Of a DNA stretch of 64,000 nucleotides, positions 43,933 through 52,302 are shown in pieces. The notes under the pieces are model-generated. The model did not search any database and had not been told where the DNA came from. It worked only from the letters and a program-made list of their open reading frames with translations. Numbering within the stretch: position 1 is the stretch's first letter; every line of letters starts with the position of its first letter. Source of the stretch: Erythrobacter litoralis HTCC2594 (lineage in GTDB: Bacteria; Pseudomonadota; Alphaproteobacteria; Sphingomonadales; Sphingomonadaceae); the NCBI RefSeq assembly GCF_000013005.1, contig NC_007722.1, positions 1,245,501-1,309,500 of the forward strand, read 5' to 3'. The translations under genes and the position numbers were made by a program.

Positions 43933-44952
43933 ATGTCCCTCAAGCGCCTCCTTCTCGCCCTCTCGGCCATGGCACTCGCCACGCCGCTCGCCCCCGTGTC
44001 CGCACAGAATCTCTCTTTCGACGCCTACATGCAATTGGTGATGGCGAAGGCGAGGGCGCAAGGCGTCAGCGAGGCAACTATTCAGCGCATGACGTCAGGG
44101 CTCACACCCAACCAACGGGTCATCGACCTCGATCGCGGCCAACCCGGTAGCCCGACGCGCCGCGGCTATCCCGCGATGCGCCCCTATCTCGATACCCATG
44201 TGAACCCGATCCGTATCAGCCGCGGGCGCGACATGTATGCCGCAACGCGCGGTCTCCATGGCCGGATCGAGCGCGAATACGGGGTGCCGATCGAGATGCT
44301 GATGGCGATCTGGGGGCACGAGACCAATTATGGCGCGATCAAGGGAAACTTCGATCTGGCCCGCTCTCTCGCCACACTCGCGTGGGAAGGCCGCCGTCGC
44401 GACCTGTTCGAAGGCGAACTGATCGCGCTGATGAAGATTGCGGACCGGGGTTTTCCTCGTTCGCAACTCGTCGGCAGCTATGCCGGCGCCTTCGGCAATC
44501 CGCAATTCCTGCCGAGCGTCTACTTGCGCCTTGCCACCGATGGCGACGGGGACGGGCGGGCCGACATCTTCAACAATCGCGCCGATACGCTTGCTTCGAT
44601 CGCGCGCTATTTCCAAGATTCGGGCTGGCGACAGGGCCAGCCATGGGGCGTGCGCGCCTCTCTTCCCGGCGGCTTCGACGTCGATGCCTACAGGACCAAG
44701 ATCAATGCTCCGGTCTGCTCGCGCGTCCACGAGAGACATAGCGAGTACAAGACCGTGCGCGAATGGCGCGAACTCGGCGTTCAGCCGCAGAAATATTTGG
44801 CGGATGACGTCCTGGTGACGCTGTTCCAGCCCGACGGTCCGGGCACACCGGCTTGGCTCTTAACCTCAAATTATCGAGTTATCCTCGAATATAACTGCTC
44901 CAATTACTACGCGATGAGTGTGGGGCTGTTAGCCGATGAGATTGCTCAATGA
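43933..44952 (+). CDS. Lytic murein transglycosylase, MltB family
   Basis: A 339-residue protein with a signal peptide (SLKRLLLALSAMALATPLAPVSAQ) starting from the ATG at 43933; an ATG at 43921 (MLQIM) is an alternative. It carries the MltB signature with the catalytic Glu in AIWGHETNYGAIKG. Then come SLATLAWEGRRRDLF and the SYAGAFGNPQFLPSVY motif with the calcium-type DGDGDGRADIF loop. It cleaves the glycan backbone to 1,6-anhydromuropeptides. It has no obvious lipobox, unlike E. coli MltB. Its last 17 bases overlap the rlpA-like start. Confidence 0.92.
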   Translation: MSLKRLLLALSAMALATPLAPVSAQNLSFDAYMQLVMAKARAQGVSEATIQRMTSGLTPNQRVIDLDRGQPGSPTRRGYPAMRPYLDTHVNPIRISRGRDMYAATRGLHGRIEREYGVPIEMLMAIWGHETNYGAIKGNFDLARSLATLAWEGRRRDLFEGELIALMKIADRGFPRSQLVGSYAGAFGNPQFLPSVYLRLATDGDGDGRADIFNNRADTLASIARYFQDSGWRQGQPWGVRASLPGGFDVDAYRTKINAPVCSRVHERHSEYKTVREWRELGVQPQKYLADDVLVTLFQPDGPGTPAWLLTSNYRVILEYNCSNYYAMSVGLLADEIAQ

Positions 44953-46141
44953 TGTTCGCAAGCTTGGCCTTTTTTTCGGTCTAGGCGTTCTGCTGTCCGC
45001 TTGCGGTGGCGGTGCTTCGCTTCCGGAGTTGGCCAGCACGGAAACTTCTGCTCGCGCGGCTTTCGGCCCCGAAGCGGACTATCCGCAGGTTCTGGGCGAG
45101 CCGTTTACCGTGGACGGCGAGCTTTTCACGCCCGAAGACGTTTTCAGCTACGATTCGGTAGGTTTCGCAACGCTCGACAGCGAAGGCGGGCAGGGCGTAA
45201 GCGTTGCGCACAAGACGCAGCCGTACCCGAGCTATGTCGAAGTCACTTCGTTGGAAACCGGCAAGACCATTCTCGCGCGAGTAGAGCGGCGCGGCCCGAT
45301 GACGGCATCGCGCATCGTCGCCCTGTCCCCGGGCGCTCAAGCACAACTCGGCGCAGGGGAGGGAACACCGGTGCGCGTCCGCCGAGTCAATCCGCCTGAA
45401 TACGAACGCGCGGAATTGCGGGCAGGGAAGCCTGTTCCGCCGCGCCTCTCGACCCCCGACAGCCTGCTTGCCGTGCTGAAGGAAAAGCTGCCGATCAAGG
45501 GATCGGCTAGCCTCGCAGGTCCCGCGATCCCCGCTGCGGCGCAGGCAGCCGCGATCCAGCAGGCCAGCGTCGCGCCTTCCAGCGCTTCTCGTGCGGCAGA
45601 GCTTGCGCCTGTTGCGGCCGCCGCCCCGGCTTCGGTCGAGAAAGATTTCGACAAGGCTTTCACCGAGAAGCCCGTCACGACCGTTGCGGCACGCAGTCAC
45701 AACGGCAAATATCCGCTACCGCCGATGGCCGCAGGCGCGGGCCCTGCCGTTCGGGCACCGACCGTCGCTGCGTCGCCCATGTCGCGTTCCGCTGCACCGG
45801 TGGTGGTCGCGTCAACTCCCGAAACGCGAAGCTTCTCGCTGCCCGGACAGCAATCCGCTACCCCGAATACCGAACCGGTATCACGCTCGCCCGTACGCCG
45901 TGCGGCGCCAGTCGCCATTGCGGCAACTGCCGATGGCAAGTTCATCGTCCAGGCCGCTGCGTTCTCCAGCAAGACCAATGCCGATCGCGCCGCCGACAAG
46001 CTCGACGGGTTTGTCATGCCTGCCGGTCGCTTCTTCCGCGTCCGCACCGGCCCTTACGCTACCCGTGGACAGGCCGAGGCAGCGCTCGCCAAGGTACGGG
46101 CGGCGGGCTATAGCGACGCTCGCGTCTTTTCAGCAGGATAG
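44936..46141 (+). CDS. rlpA: RlpA-like lipoprotein with SPOR domain
   Basis: A 401-residue lipoprotein: LLSACGGG gives Cys23 as the lipidation site. The RlpA double-psi beta-barrel (residues 45-140) is recognisable by GVSVAHKTQPYPSYVEV and the region around RVERRGPMTASRIVAL. In active RlpA this last motif is NDRGP, with an Asp important for transglycosylase action; here the Asp is Arg. A long Ala/Pro-rich linker follows, and a SPOR domain (GKFIVQAAAFSSKTNADRA and FFRVRTGPYATRGQAEAAL) closes it. SPOR targets denuded septal glycan. Likely a septal binding protein with reduced or no hydrolase activity (inference). Confidence 0.88.
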   Translation: MRLLNDVRKLGLFFGLGVLLSACGGGASLPELASTETSARAAFGPEADYPQVLGEPFTVDGELFTPEDVFSYDSVGFATLDSEGGQGVSVAHKTQPYPSYVEVTSLETGKTILARVERRGPMTASRIVALSPGAQAQLGAGEGTPVRVRRVNPPEYERAELRAGKPVPPRLSTPDSLLAVLKEKLPIKGSASLAGPAIPAAAQAAAIQQASVAPSSASRAAELAPVAAAAPASVEKDFDKAFTEKPVTTVAARSHNGKYPLPPMAAGAGPAVRAPTVAASPMSRSAAPVVVASTPETRSFSLPGQQSATPNTEPVSRSPVRRAAPVAIAATADGKFIVQAAAFSSKTNADRAADKLDGFVMPAGRFFRVRTGPYATRGQAEAALAKVRAAGYSDARVFSAG

Positions 46142-46142
46142 A

Positions 46143-46162
46143 CCGCCGGATCCCGCCGGCGG
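46143..46162 (+). terminator. GC-rich hairpin between rlpA-like and dacA-like genes
   Basis: CCGCCGG and CCGGCGG form a seven-base stem with a six-base loop directly after the rlpA stop. It has no T-run, so it may act only as a weak terminator or transcript stabiliser. Confidence 0.35.
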
Positions 46163-46174
46163 GCGGGAGTTCGG

Positions 46175-47314
46175 GTGAGGATCGATTTCAGGAGTGCATT
46201 GGCTGTGTGCGGGCTTGCAATTGCGAGCCCTGCCCATGGCGCACCGGTTCCCGGCGAAGTCCCTATTGCGATGCTGGTCGATATGGCCAGCGGGCAGACA
46301 CTCTATGCGCGCAACCCCGACCGCCGCTTCGTCCCTGCTTCGATTACGAAGGTGATGACGGCCTACACGGCGTTCGAGCTGATGAAGCAGGGCAAGCTCG
46401 CACCGGGTACCCGCTTCACATTCTCCGAAGCGGCAGCCGACGAATGGTATCGCACCGGGTCCACGATGTTTCTCGACCGGGGCAGCGAAACTGCCGTAAC
46501 CGACCTCCTGATGGGTATTACTACGGTTTCGGCGAACGATGGGAGCATCGTGCTTGCCGAGGGTGCTGCCGGCTCGGTCGACAACTGGCTCGACCTGATG
46601 AACGCGCACGCCGACGCGCTCGGCATGCACCAAAGTCATTTCGGCACGCCGAATGGATGGCCGGACGAAGGGCGAACTTTCACCACGGCGCGCGACCTCG
46701 TGACCTTGGCCAAGGCCCTGATTACCGAACATCCGGGGTTGTATGCACGCTACTTTGGCCATCGCGGCCTGCGGACCAATGGGATTGCCCAGGATAATTA
46801 CGACCCGATTACCGGCCGTATCGAGGGCGCAGACGGGATCAAGACAGGCTTCACCAACCAGGCAGGCTGGGGATTTCTCGGCAGCGCCGAACGCGACGGT
46901 CGGCGCCTGGTCATGGTCGTCGCCGCCAGTCCGGGAATGCGCAGTCGTGACGAGACTGCACGGGCCCTGATGGAATGGGGCTTCGGTGCTTTCGACAGCC
47001 GTATGCTGTTCCGTTCGGGCGACACTGTGGGGCACGCGAGGGTGCAGGACGGCGCGGAAGCAGCGGTCCCGTTGATGGCGGACCGAGACATCCCGGTTGC
47101 GCTACCAGAGAATGCGAACGCTGAAATCACCTTGCGCATCGCTTACGAAGGGCCTTTGAGGGCACCTGTCGAGCAAGGGGAGAAGGTGGCGCAACTGGCG
47201 ATATTTGTAGACGGGCGCGAAGCCGCACGGGTGCCCCTGGCGGCCAAAAAGGCCGTAGCGAAAGCCGGGCCTCTTCAGCGGATTGCCAATGCCGTGCGAG
47301 CCTTGTGGACATGA
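46175..47314 (+). CDS. dacA: D-alanyl-D-alanine carboxypeptidase (PBP5/6 family)
   Basis: A 379-residue low-molecular-mass PBP with a signal peptide (ALAVCGLAIASPAHG). The motifs are SITKVMTAYT with the nucleophilic Ser in SxxK, then SANDGS (SxN) and GIKTGFTNQAG (KTG). A C-terminal PBP5-type beta domain and a terminal amphipathic segment (GPLQRIANAVRALW) for membrane association are present. It trims the terminal D-Ala of pentapeptides. The start is the GTG at 46175. Its stop overlaps the tmk start (ATGA). Confidence 0.93.
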   Translation: MRIDFRSALAVCGLAIASPAHGAPVPGEVPIAMLVDMASGQTLYARNPDRRFVPASITKVMTAYTAFELMKQGKLAPGTRFTFSEAAADEWYRTGSTMFLDRGSETAVTDLLMGITTVSANDGSIVLAEGAAGSVDNWLDLMNAHADALGMHQSHFGTPNGWPDEGRTFTTARDLVTLAKALITEHPGLYARYFGHRGLRTNGIAQDNYDPITGRIEGADGIKTGFTNQAGWGFLGSAERDGRRLVMVVAASPGMRSRDETARALMEWGFGAFDSRMLFRSGDTVGHARVQDGAEAAVPLMADRDIPVALPENANAEITLRIAYEGPLRAPVEQGEKVAQLAIFVDGREAARVPLAAKKAVAKAGPLQRIANAVRALWT

Positions 47315-47949
47315 CGCGAGGGCGGTTCATCGCGCTCGAAGGCGGGGAGGGCACGGGCAAGTCCACCCAGGCGCGCTTACTCGCCGAGGCCTTGAGCACG
47401 CGTGGTATCGAATGCGTCGTCACGCGTGAACCCGGCGGCACGGAAGGGGCCGAAGCGATCCGCCGATTGCTGCTCGATCCGCCAGGAGATGGCTGGGGAC
47501 CGCGAGCCGAAGCCCTGCTGTTCGCCGCTGCGCGGTCGGACCATGTCGAAAAGCTGATATTGCCAGCACTCGAGCGCGGCGCGTGGGTCGTTTCGGATCG
47601 CTTTCTCGATTCCAGTCGCGCTTACCAGGGCGGGGCAGGGGGCATCGGCGATCAAGCGGTGCGCACCTTGCACGATATCGGCAGTGGCGGGCTTCGCCCG
47701 GATCTGACCGTCCTGATCGAAGTCGAACCCGCGACAATCGCCGAACGCTTGGCTGATCGCGACGGAAATCGCTCGGACGCGATCGGGGGGCGGAGCGCGC
47801 AATATCACGCCGACGTTGCTGCGTCGTTCAAGCGGTTTGCAGCGGAAGACCCGGGAGGCTTTGCCGTAGTCGATGGTGAGGGCACGCCCGATGAGGTCCA
47901 CTCGCGGATTCTAGAAGCAATTGAGCCCCTTATCGGAGGCGAACTCTGA
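47311..47949 (+). CDS. tmk: Thymidylate kinase
   Basis: A 212-residue dTMP kinase making dTDP. The P-loop FIALEGGEGTGKSTQ is at residues 6-20, DR(F/Y) motif DRFLDSSRAYQG at about 96, and the LID region has DRDGNRSDAIGGRS. The ATG at 47311 overlaps the dacA stop; a GTG six bases upstream is in frame but less likely. Its stop overlaps holB (TGATG). Confidence 0.95.
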   Translation: MTRGRFIALEGGEGTGKSTQARLLAEALSTRGIECVVTREPGGTEGAEAIRRLLLDPPGDGWGPRAEALLFAAARSDHVEKLILPALERGAWVVSDRFLDSSRAYQGGAGGIGDQAVRTLHDIGSGGLRPDLTVLIEVEPATIAERLADRDGNRSDAIGGRSAQYHADVAASFKRFAAEDPGGFAVVDGEGTPDEVHSRILEAIEPLIGGEL

Positions 47950-48911
47950 TGCGGCTCACGCATGCCGAAATCCAGCGCGAGTGGGATGCGGCACTGGCTG
48001 GCCCGCGAATGCATCACGGATGGATTCTTGCCGGGCGGCAGGGGCTTGGCAAATCGGAATTTGCGCTCGACGCCGCGCGGCAGCTTGTTGCGCGGGGAGC
48101 TACCGCGCCACAGCCCGATGGCGAACATCCCGATATCCACCTGCTTTCGCGTCCGCCGAAGGACGACAAGGAAGTTCGCAAGCGCGCCGAAGGCAAGCCG
48201 TTCGAGCGCAAACGCAACATCTCGGTCGACCAAATCCGTGCGATGCAGCGGCGCTTGACGACCCGCCCGACGCTGGGAAGAAATCGCGCGATCATTATCG
48301 ATCCCGCGGATGATCTGGAAAAGGGCGCGTCCAATGCGCTGCTCAAGAGCCTCGAGGAACCACCGGTAGGTACCTTCTTCATCCTCGTGACCCATCGCCT
48401 GGCGCGTTTGTTGCCCACAATCCGGTCGCGGTGCCGGGTGCTGCGGTTCAATCCCTTGCCCGATGCGCAGGTCGAGAAGCTCCTAAAGGAAGAATCGCCG
48501 TCGAGCGATGCTGCGGTGCGCGAGGCGGCCGTTGCGGCGGCAAAGGGGTCACCGGGCGCGGCGATCAAGTTTATAGAGCAGGACCTCGCGCCGCTGGCGG
48601 CGATCATGCGGGACATCGTAGCGCAAGGCGATCGGGCGTTCGAACTGCGCGGCGCGCTTTCGGCTGCGATCGGAGCGCGCCCCAACCGGGAGCGGGTCCA
48701 GGCGACATTCGACCTCGCACGGACGATTCTGGCCGAGCAGATGGCCACGGTTCCGAGCGCACAATTGATGCAACTGGCCGATGCCCATGCCGACATGGTG
48801 GCCCTCGCCGGCCAGGCCCCGACCTACAATTTCGATCCCGGATTTCTCGCGATGGAAATCGGCAGCTTGCTAGCCTCGGCTGCGCCCCATACAGAGCGCG
48901 CCAATGTCTGA
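47949..48911 (+). CDS. holB: DNA polymerase III delta-prime subunit
   Basis: A 320-residue clamp-loader subunit. It has an AAA+ fold with HGWILAGRQGLGKSEFALDAAR near residue 27, ISVDQIRAMQRRL and EPPVGTFFILVTHRLARLLPTIRSRC, typical of delta-prime. Delta-prime is the non-hydrolysing wrench subunit of the loader. It is placed between tmk and metG, the usual arrangement in proteobacteria. It overlaps metG by eight bases. Confidence 0.93.
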   Translation: MRLTHAEIQREWDAALAGPRMHHGWILAGRQGLGKSEFALDAARQLVARGATAPQPDGEHPDIHLLSRPPKDDKEVRKRAEGKPFERKRNISVDQIRAMQRRLTTRPTLGRNRAIIIDPADDLEKGASNALLKSLEEPPVGTFFILVTHRLARLLPTIRSRCRVLRFNPLPDAQVEKLLKEESPSSDAAVREAAVAAAKGSPGAAIKFIEQDLAPLAAIMRDIVAQGDRAFELRGALSAAIGARPNRERVQATFDLARTILAEQMATVPSAQLMQLADAHADMVALAGQAPTYNFDPGFLAMEIGSLLASAAPHTERANV

Positions 48912-50463
48912 GCCATTCTATATTACCACCGCGATCAGCTACCCCAACGGGCGGCCGCACATCGGCCATGCTTACGAAGCGATCGCTGCCGATGTCATTG
49001 CGCGATTCCAGCGCCAGAGGGGCCTCGACGTACGGTTCCAGACCGGGACCGACGAGCACGGCCTCAAAATGGCGCGCAAGGCGGAGGAGCAGGGTAAGTC
49101 GCCGCGCGACCTGGCGGACGAAATGTCGGGATATTTCAAAGCCATGTGCGACGCTTTGAATGTTTCCTGCGACCGCTTCATCCGCACCGTCGATGACGAC
49201 CACCACCGCGCGAGCCAGGCGATCTGGCGGGCAATGGAGGCTGCGGGCGACCTCTATCTCGACCGTTACGAAGGCTGGTACTCGGTCCGCGACGAAGCCT
49301 ATTATGACGAGAGCGAGCTGGTAGACGGCGAGGGCGACGAGAAGCTCTCGCCGCAGGGTACGCCGGTCGAATGGACGGTCGAGGAAAGCTGGTTCTTCCG
49401 CCTGTCGAAATACGAAGACAAGCTGCTCAAGCTGCTGGAAAGCCCGGGCTTTCTCGAGCCCGCCAGTCGCCGCAACGAAATGGTCGCCTTCGTCAAGCAA
49501 GGCCTGCGCGATCTCTCGGTCAGCCGAACCAGCTTCGACTGGGGCGTAAAGGTCCCCGGCAGCGAAGATCATGTGATGTACGTCTGGGTCGATGCCCTGA
49601 CCAATTACATCACCGGCCTCGGCTATCCCGATGATACCGAGCTGTGGCGCAAGCATTGGCCCGCCGATCTGCACCTGATCGGCAAGGATATCGTTCGCTT
49701 CCACACCATCTACTGGCCGGCGTTTCTGATGAGCGCCGGGCTGCCGGTGCCGAAGCAGGTGTTCGGGCACGGTTTCGTGCTGAAGGACGGGCGCAAGGAA
49801 TCGAAATCGCTCGGCAACGTCACCGATCCGCATGACCTCGCCGATTTCTACGGCGTCGATGCGCTGCGCTATTTCCTGATGCGCGAGGTCTCGTTCGGAT
49901 CGGACGGCAACTGGTCGCACGAAGCGATCGTGACCCGCGTCAATGCCGAGCTTGCCAACAGTTTCGGAAACCTTGCGCAGCGGACATTGTCGATGATCCA
50001 CAAGAACATGGACGGCTCGCTGGAGAAATTCGAAGCGCGCGGTGAGGACAAGGCGCTGCTGCAGACTGTGCTCACCGCCTGCCGCGAAAGCTTGCCGCGC
50101 GAGTTCGAGAAGCTCGCTTTTTCGGTCGGCATCGATGAGTGGATCAAGGCGGTCTATGCCTGCAACCAGTATGTCGACGAACAGGCGCCGTGGGCGCTCA
50201 GGAAGACCGATCCCGAGCGGATGAAGGCGGTGCTCCAGACCTTGCTGATGGCAATCCACGATCTCGCCATCGCGATCCAGCCCGTCATTCCGGAGAAGGC
50301 TGGTGCCTTGCTAGACGACCTCGGCGTGCCAACCGACCGCCGGACGTACGATCACATTTCCGGGGAAGGGTGGTTCAACCAGCTCGTCGCCGAAGGCTTT
50401 ACCGTGCCCAAGCCGACCCCCGCCTTCCCGCGCCTCGAAATGCCAGAGAGCGAGGATGCCTGA
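48904..50463 (+). CDS. metG: Methionyl-tRNA synthetase
   Basis: A 519-residue class I synthetase. The HIGH motif is PHIGHAYE near residue 20, and the KMSKS loop is KESKSLGN near residue 298, where Met is replaced by Glu. The TGTDEHGLKM segment and the anticodon-binding helical domain are visible. It lacks the C-terminal dimerisation EMAP-like domain of E. coli MetG, as do many alphaproteobacterial forms. It is read in a block with holB and tatD. Confidence 0.96.
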   Translation: MSEPFYITTAISYPNGRPHIGHAYEAIAADVIARFQRQRGLDVRFQTGTDEHGLKMARKAEEQGKSPRDLADEMSGYFKAMCDALNVSCDRFIRTVDDDHHRASQAIWRAMEAAGDLYLDRYEGWYSVRDEAYYDESELVDGEGDEKLSPQGTPVEWTVEESWFFRLSKYEDKLLKLLESPGFLEPASRRNEMVAFVKQGLRDLSVSRTSFDWGVKVPGSEDHVMYVWVDALTNYITGLGYPDDTELWRKHWPADLHLIGKDIVRFHTIYWPAFLMSAGLPVPKQVFGHGFVLKDGRKESKSLGNVTDPHDLADFYGVDALRYFLMREVSFGSDGNWSHEAIVTRVNAELANSFGNLAQRTLSMIHKNMDGSLEKFEARGEDKALLQTVLTACRESLPREFEKLAFSVGIDEWIKAVYACNQYVDEQAPWALRKTDPERMKAVLQTLLMAIHDLAIAIQPVIPEKAGALLDDLGVPTDRRTYDHISGEGWFNQLVAEGFTVPKPTPAFPRLEMPESEDA

Positions 50464-51239
50464 TGCTGGTCGATAGCCATTGCCACCTGCAGTACAAAGG
50501 CCTGGTCGAAGATCAGCAGGCCGTGCTCGAACGCGCGCGGGCAGCAGGCGTGCAGGGCATGCTCAATATCTCGACCAAGAGCGCCGAGTGGGACGATGTG
50601 GTCGGCACTGCGCAGCGCGAGCCCGATGTCTGGGCAAGCGTCGGCATTCATCCGCACGAGGCCGATGCGCACGAGGATCTCGGCCGCGACAAACTGCTCG
50701 CCGCGACGAAACAGGACAAGGTCGTCGGCATCGGCGAAACCGGGCTCGATTATTATTACGACCGCTCCGACCGCGACGTTCAGAAGGCGCTGTTCCGCAT
50801 GCATATCGGCGTCGCGCGCGAGACGCAGTTGCCGGTCATCATCCACACGCGTGATGCCGAGGACGACACGGCGCAGATCCTGACGGAAGAAATGGAGCAG
50901 GGCGCGTTTCCGGCGCTGATCCACTGCTTTACCGCCTCGGCAGATTTCGGGCGCACGGTGCTCGATCTCGGCCTTTCGATCTCGCTCTCGGGTATCGTCA
51001 CGTTCAAGAATGCCAGGGACTTGCAGGCTGTAGCCAAGAATGTGCCGAAGGAGCGGCTGCTGGTCGAAACCGACAGCCCCTTCCTCGCGCCCGTGCCGCA
51101 TCGCGGCAAGCCGTGCGAACCGGCCTTCGTCCGCAATACGGCGGAATTCCTGGCCGACCTGCGCGGCGAAACGCTGGAACATCTCGCCGAAACCACGACC
51201 CGCAACTTCTTCGAACTGTTTGACAGAGCGGCCGCGTGA
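50463..51239 (+). CDS. TatD-family metal-dependent deoxyribonuclease
   Basis: A 258-residue TIM-barrel hydrolase of the TatD family (YcfH/TatD). The metal ligands are LVDSHCHL at the start, VGIGETGLDYYYDRSD, VIIHTRDAEDDT, IHCFTAS and LVETDSPFLAPVPHRGK. Members remove nucleotides from DNA ends. The ATG overlaps the metG stop (TGATG), and its own stop overlaps the next GTG. This context (metG-tatD-MBL) is common in proteobacteria. Confidence 0.93.
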   Translation: MLVDSHCHLQYKGLVEDQQAVLERARAAGVQGMLNISTKSAEWDDVVGTAQREPDVWASVGIHPHEADAHEDLGRDKLLAATKQDKVVGIGETGLDYYYDRSDRDVQKALFRMHIGVARETQLPVIIHTRDAEDDTAQILTEEMEQGAFPALIHCFTASADFGRTVLDLGLSISLSGIVTFKNARDLQAVAKNVPKERLLVETDSPFLAPVPHRGKPCEPAFVRNTAEFLADLRGETLEHLAETTTRNFFELFDRAAA

Positions 51240-52003
51240 AAGTCGTGATGCTCGGAACGGGTACGTCGACCGGCGTGCCGCGCATCAATGGCGACTGGGG
51301 CGATTGCGATCCGAACGAGCCGCGCAACCGCCGCAGCCGTGTTTCGATTTTGCTGGAAAACAAGCAAGGTCAACGGGTTCTGGTCGATACTTCGACCGAT
51401 TTACGCGCCCAGTTTCTCGCCAACGGCATCACCAGCCTCGATGGCGTGTTTTGGACCCACGACCACGCCGATCACTGCCACGGCATCGATGACCTGCGCT
51501 CGTTTCGCTACGGCCGCTCGGCACCGCTGCCGGGCTTTGCCAGCGAAAGAACCTGCGCCAACCTGCGCAAGCGCTTCTCTTTCGTTTTCGCCGGCGAGCA
51601 TGGCTATCCAACTATCGTTTCGCTGCAGGAACTCGATCGACAGGCGATGCATGCCGGGTTCGGTCTGTCATGGGTGGAAATGCCACACGGGCCGACTTAT
51701 TCGACCGGTTTCGTCTTCGAAAGCGACGGAAAGACAATTGGATACGCGACGGATTTCAGCGAGATCACCGATGCCATGCTCGATACCTTCAAGGGTATCG
51801 ACATCCTGGTCTGCGACTGCCTGCGCCGCGAACCGCATCCGACGCATGCGCATCTCGGCATGGCGCTGCAGTTCAAGCAGCGCACCAAGGCCAAGCGCAT
51901 GATCCTGACCCATATGGACAAGAGTATGGATTATCGCAGCCTGTGCGATGAAGTTCCCAAGGATGTGATCGTCGGGTACGATGGGCTTGAGGTAGAAGCA
52001 TGA
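51236..52003 (+). CDS. MBL-fold hydrolase, PhnP-like
   Basis: A 255-residue MBL-fold protein with MLGTGTSTGVPRINGDWGDCD and the metal motif TRDH-like FWTHDHADHCHGIDDLR. Further ligands are YATDFSE, LVCDCLRREPHPTHAHLG and MILTHMDKSMDY. This set matches phosphodiesterase-type PhnP-like proteins that hydrolyse cyclic phosphates. The start is GTG in a GTGA overlap with tatD. The role may be nucleotide metabolism, given the neighbours (inference). Confidence 0.88.
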   Translation: MKVVMLGTGTSTGVPRINGDWGDCDPNEPRNRRSRVSILLENKQGQRVLVDTSTDLRAQFLANGITSLDGVFWTHDHADHCHGIDDLRSFRYGRSAPLPGFASERTCANLRKRFSFVFAGEHGYPTIVSLQELDRQAMHAGFGLSWVEMPHGPTYSTGFVFESDGKTIGYATDFSEITDAMLDTFKGIDILVCDCLRREPHPTHAHLGMALQFKQRTKAKRMILTHMDKSMDYRSLCDEVPKDVIVGYDGLEVEA

Positions 52004-52167
52004 ATCAGTTCGACACCGTGCAGATCATCGCCTTGCTGGGCTGGCTCGTTTTGGCTGGCGGCGCTCTGGCATCCTACCGACTGAGCTGGAAAAGCGGCCT
52101 GCGCCTGGCGCTGATCTGGGCGACGATCTTCCTCAGCGTTTATCTCTTCATTTCGCTGGTGACGTAG
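52000..52167 (+). CDS. Small membrane protein (55 aa)
   Basis: Starting at an ATG that overlaps the previous TGA, this encodes 55 residues with two hydrophobic segments (IIALLGWLVLAGGALA and LRLALIWATIFLSVYLFISL) separated by a short SYRLSWKSG loop. Tight coupling to the PhnP-like gene argues that it is real. I do not recognise a function. Confidence 0.6.
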   Translation: MNQFDTVQIIALLGWLVLAGGALASYRLSWKSGLRLALIWATIFLSVYLFISLVT

Positions 52168-52171
52168 CGAG

Positions 52172-52189
52172 AGGGGGCCATACCCCCCT
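52172..52189 (+). terminator. Weak hairpin after the metG-tatD block
   Basis: AGGGGG and CCCCCCT form a six-base stem around a short loop, five bases after the small-protein stop codon, and a T-rich stretch (CTTTTATTTTA) begins about 13 bases later. It is a plausible end for the transcript from the tmk-metG unit. Confidence 0.4.
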
Positions 52190-52214
52190 GAGGTCACGTG
52201 ATCTTTTATTTTAC

Positions 52215-52228
52215 ATAATATATATTAT
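52215..52228. promoter_or_regulatory. AT-rich perfect palindrome upstream of argE
   Basis: ATAATATATATTAT is a perfect 14-bp palindrome inside a roughly 30-bp A/T run (52201-52230), about 75 bp before the argE-type start. In a high-GC genome this likely marks the promoter -10 region or a protein-binding site. Confidence 0.4.
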
Positions 52229-52302
52229 CATTCCGGCGTATCGATCCAGAACGATCTATCCGAGGCTTCCCCTATCGCTCCAATGAGGCCAGAAAAGCGT
52301 CC

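Noticed and set aside
48604..50259. A 551-codon minus-strand frame opposite metG.
   Set aside because: Shadow of metG and holB, which have overlapping starts and clear motifs.
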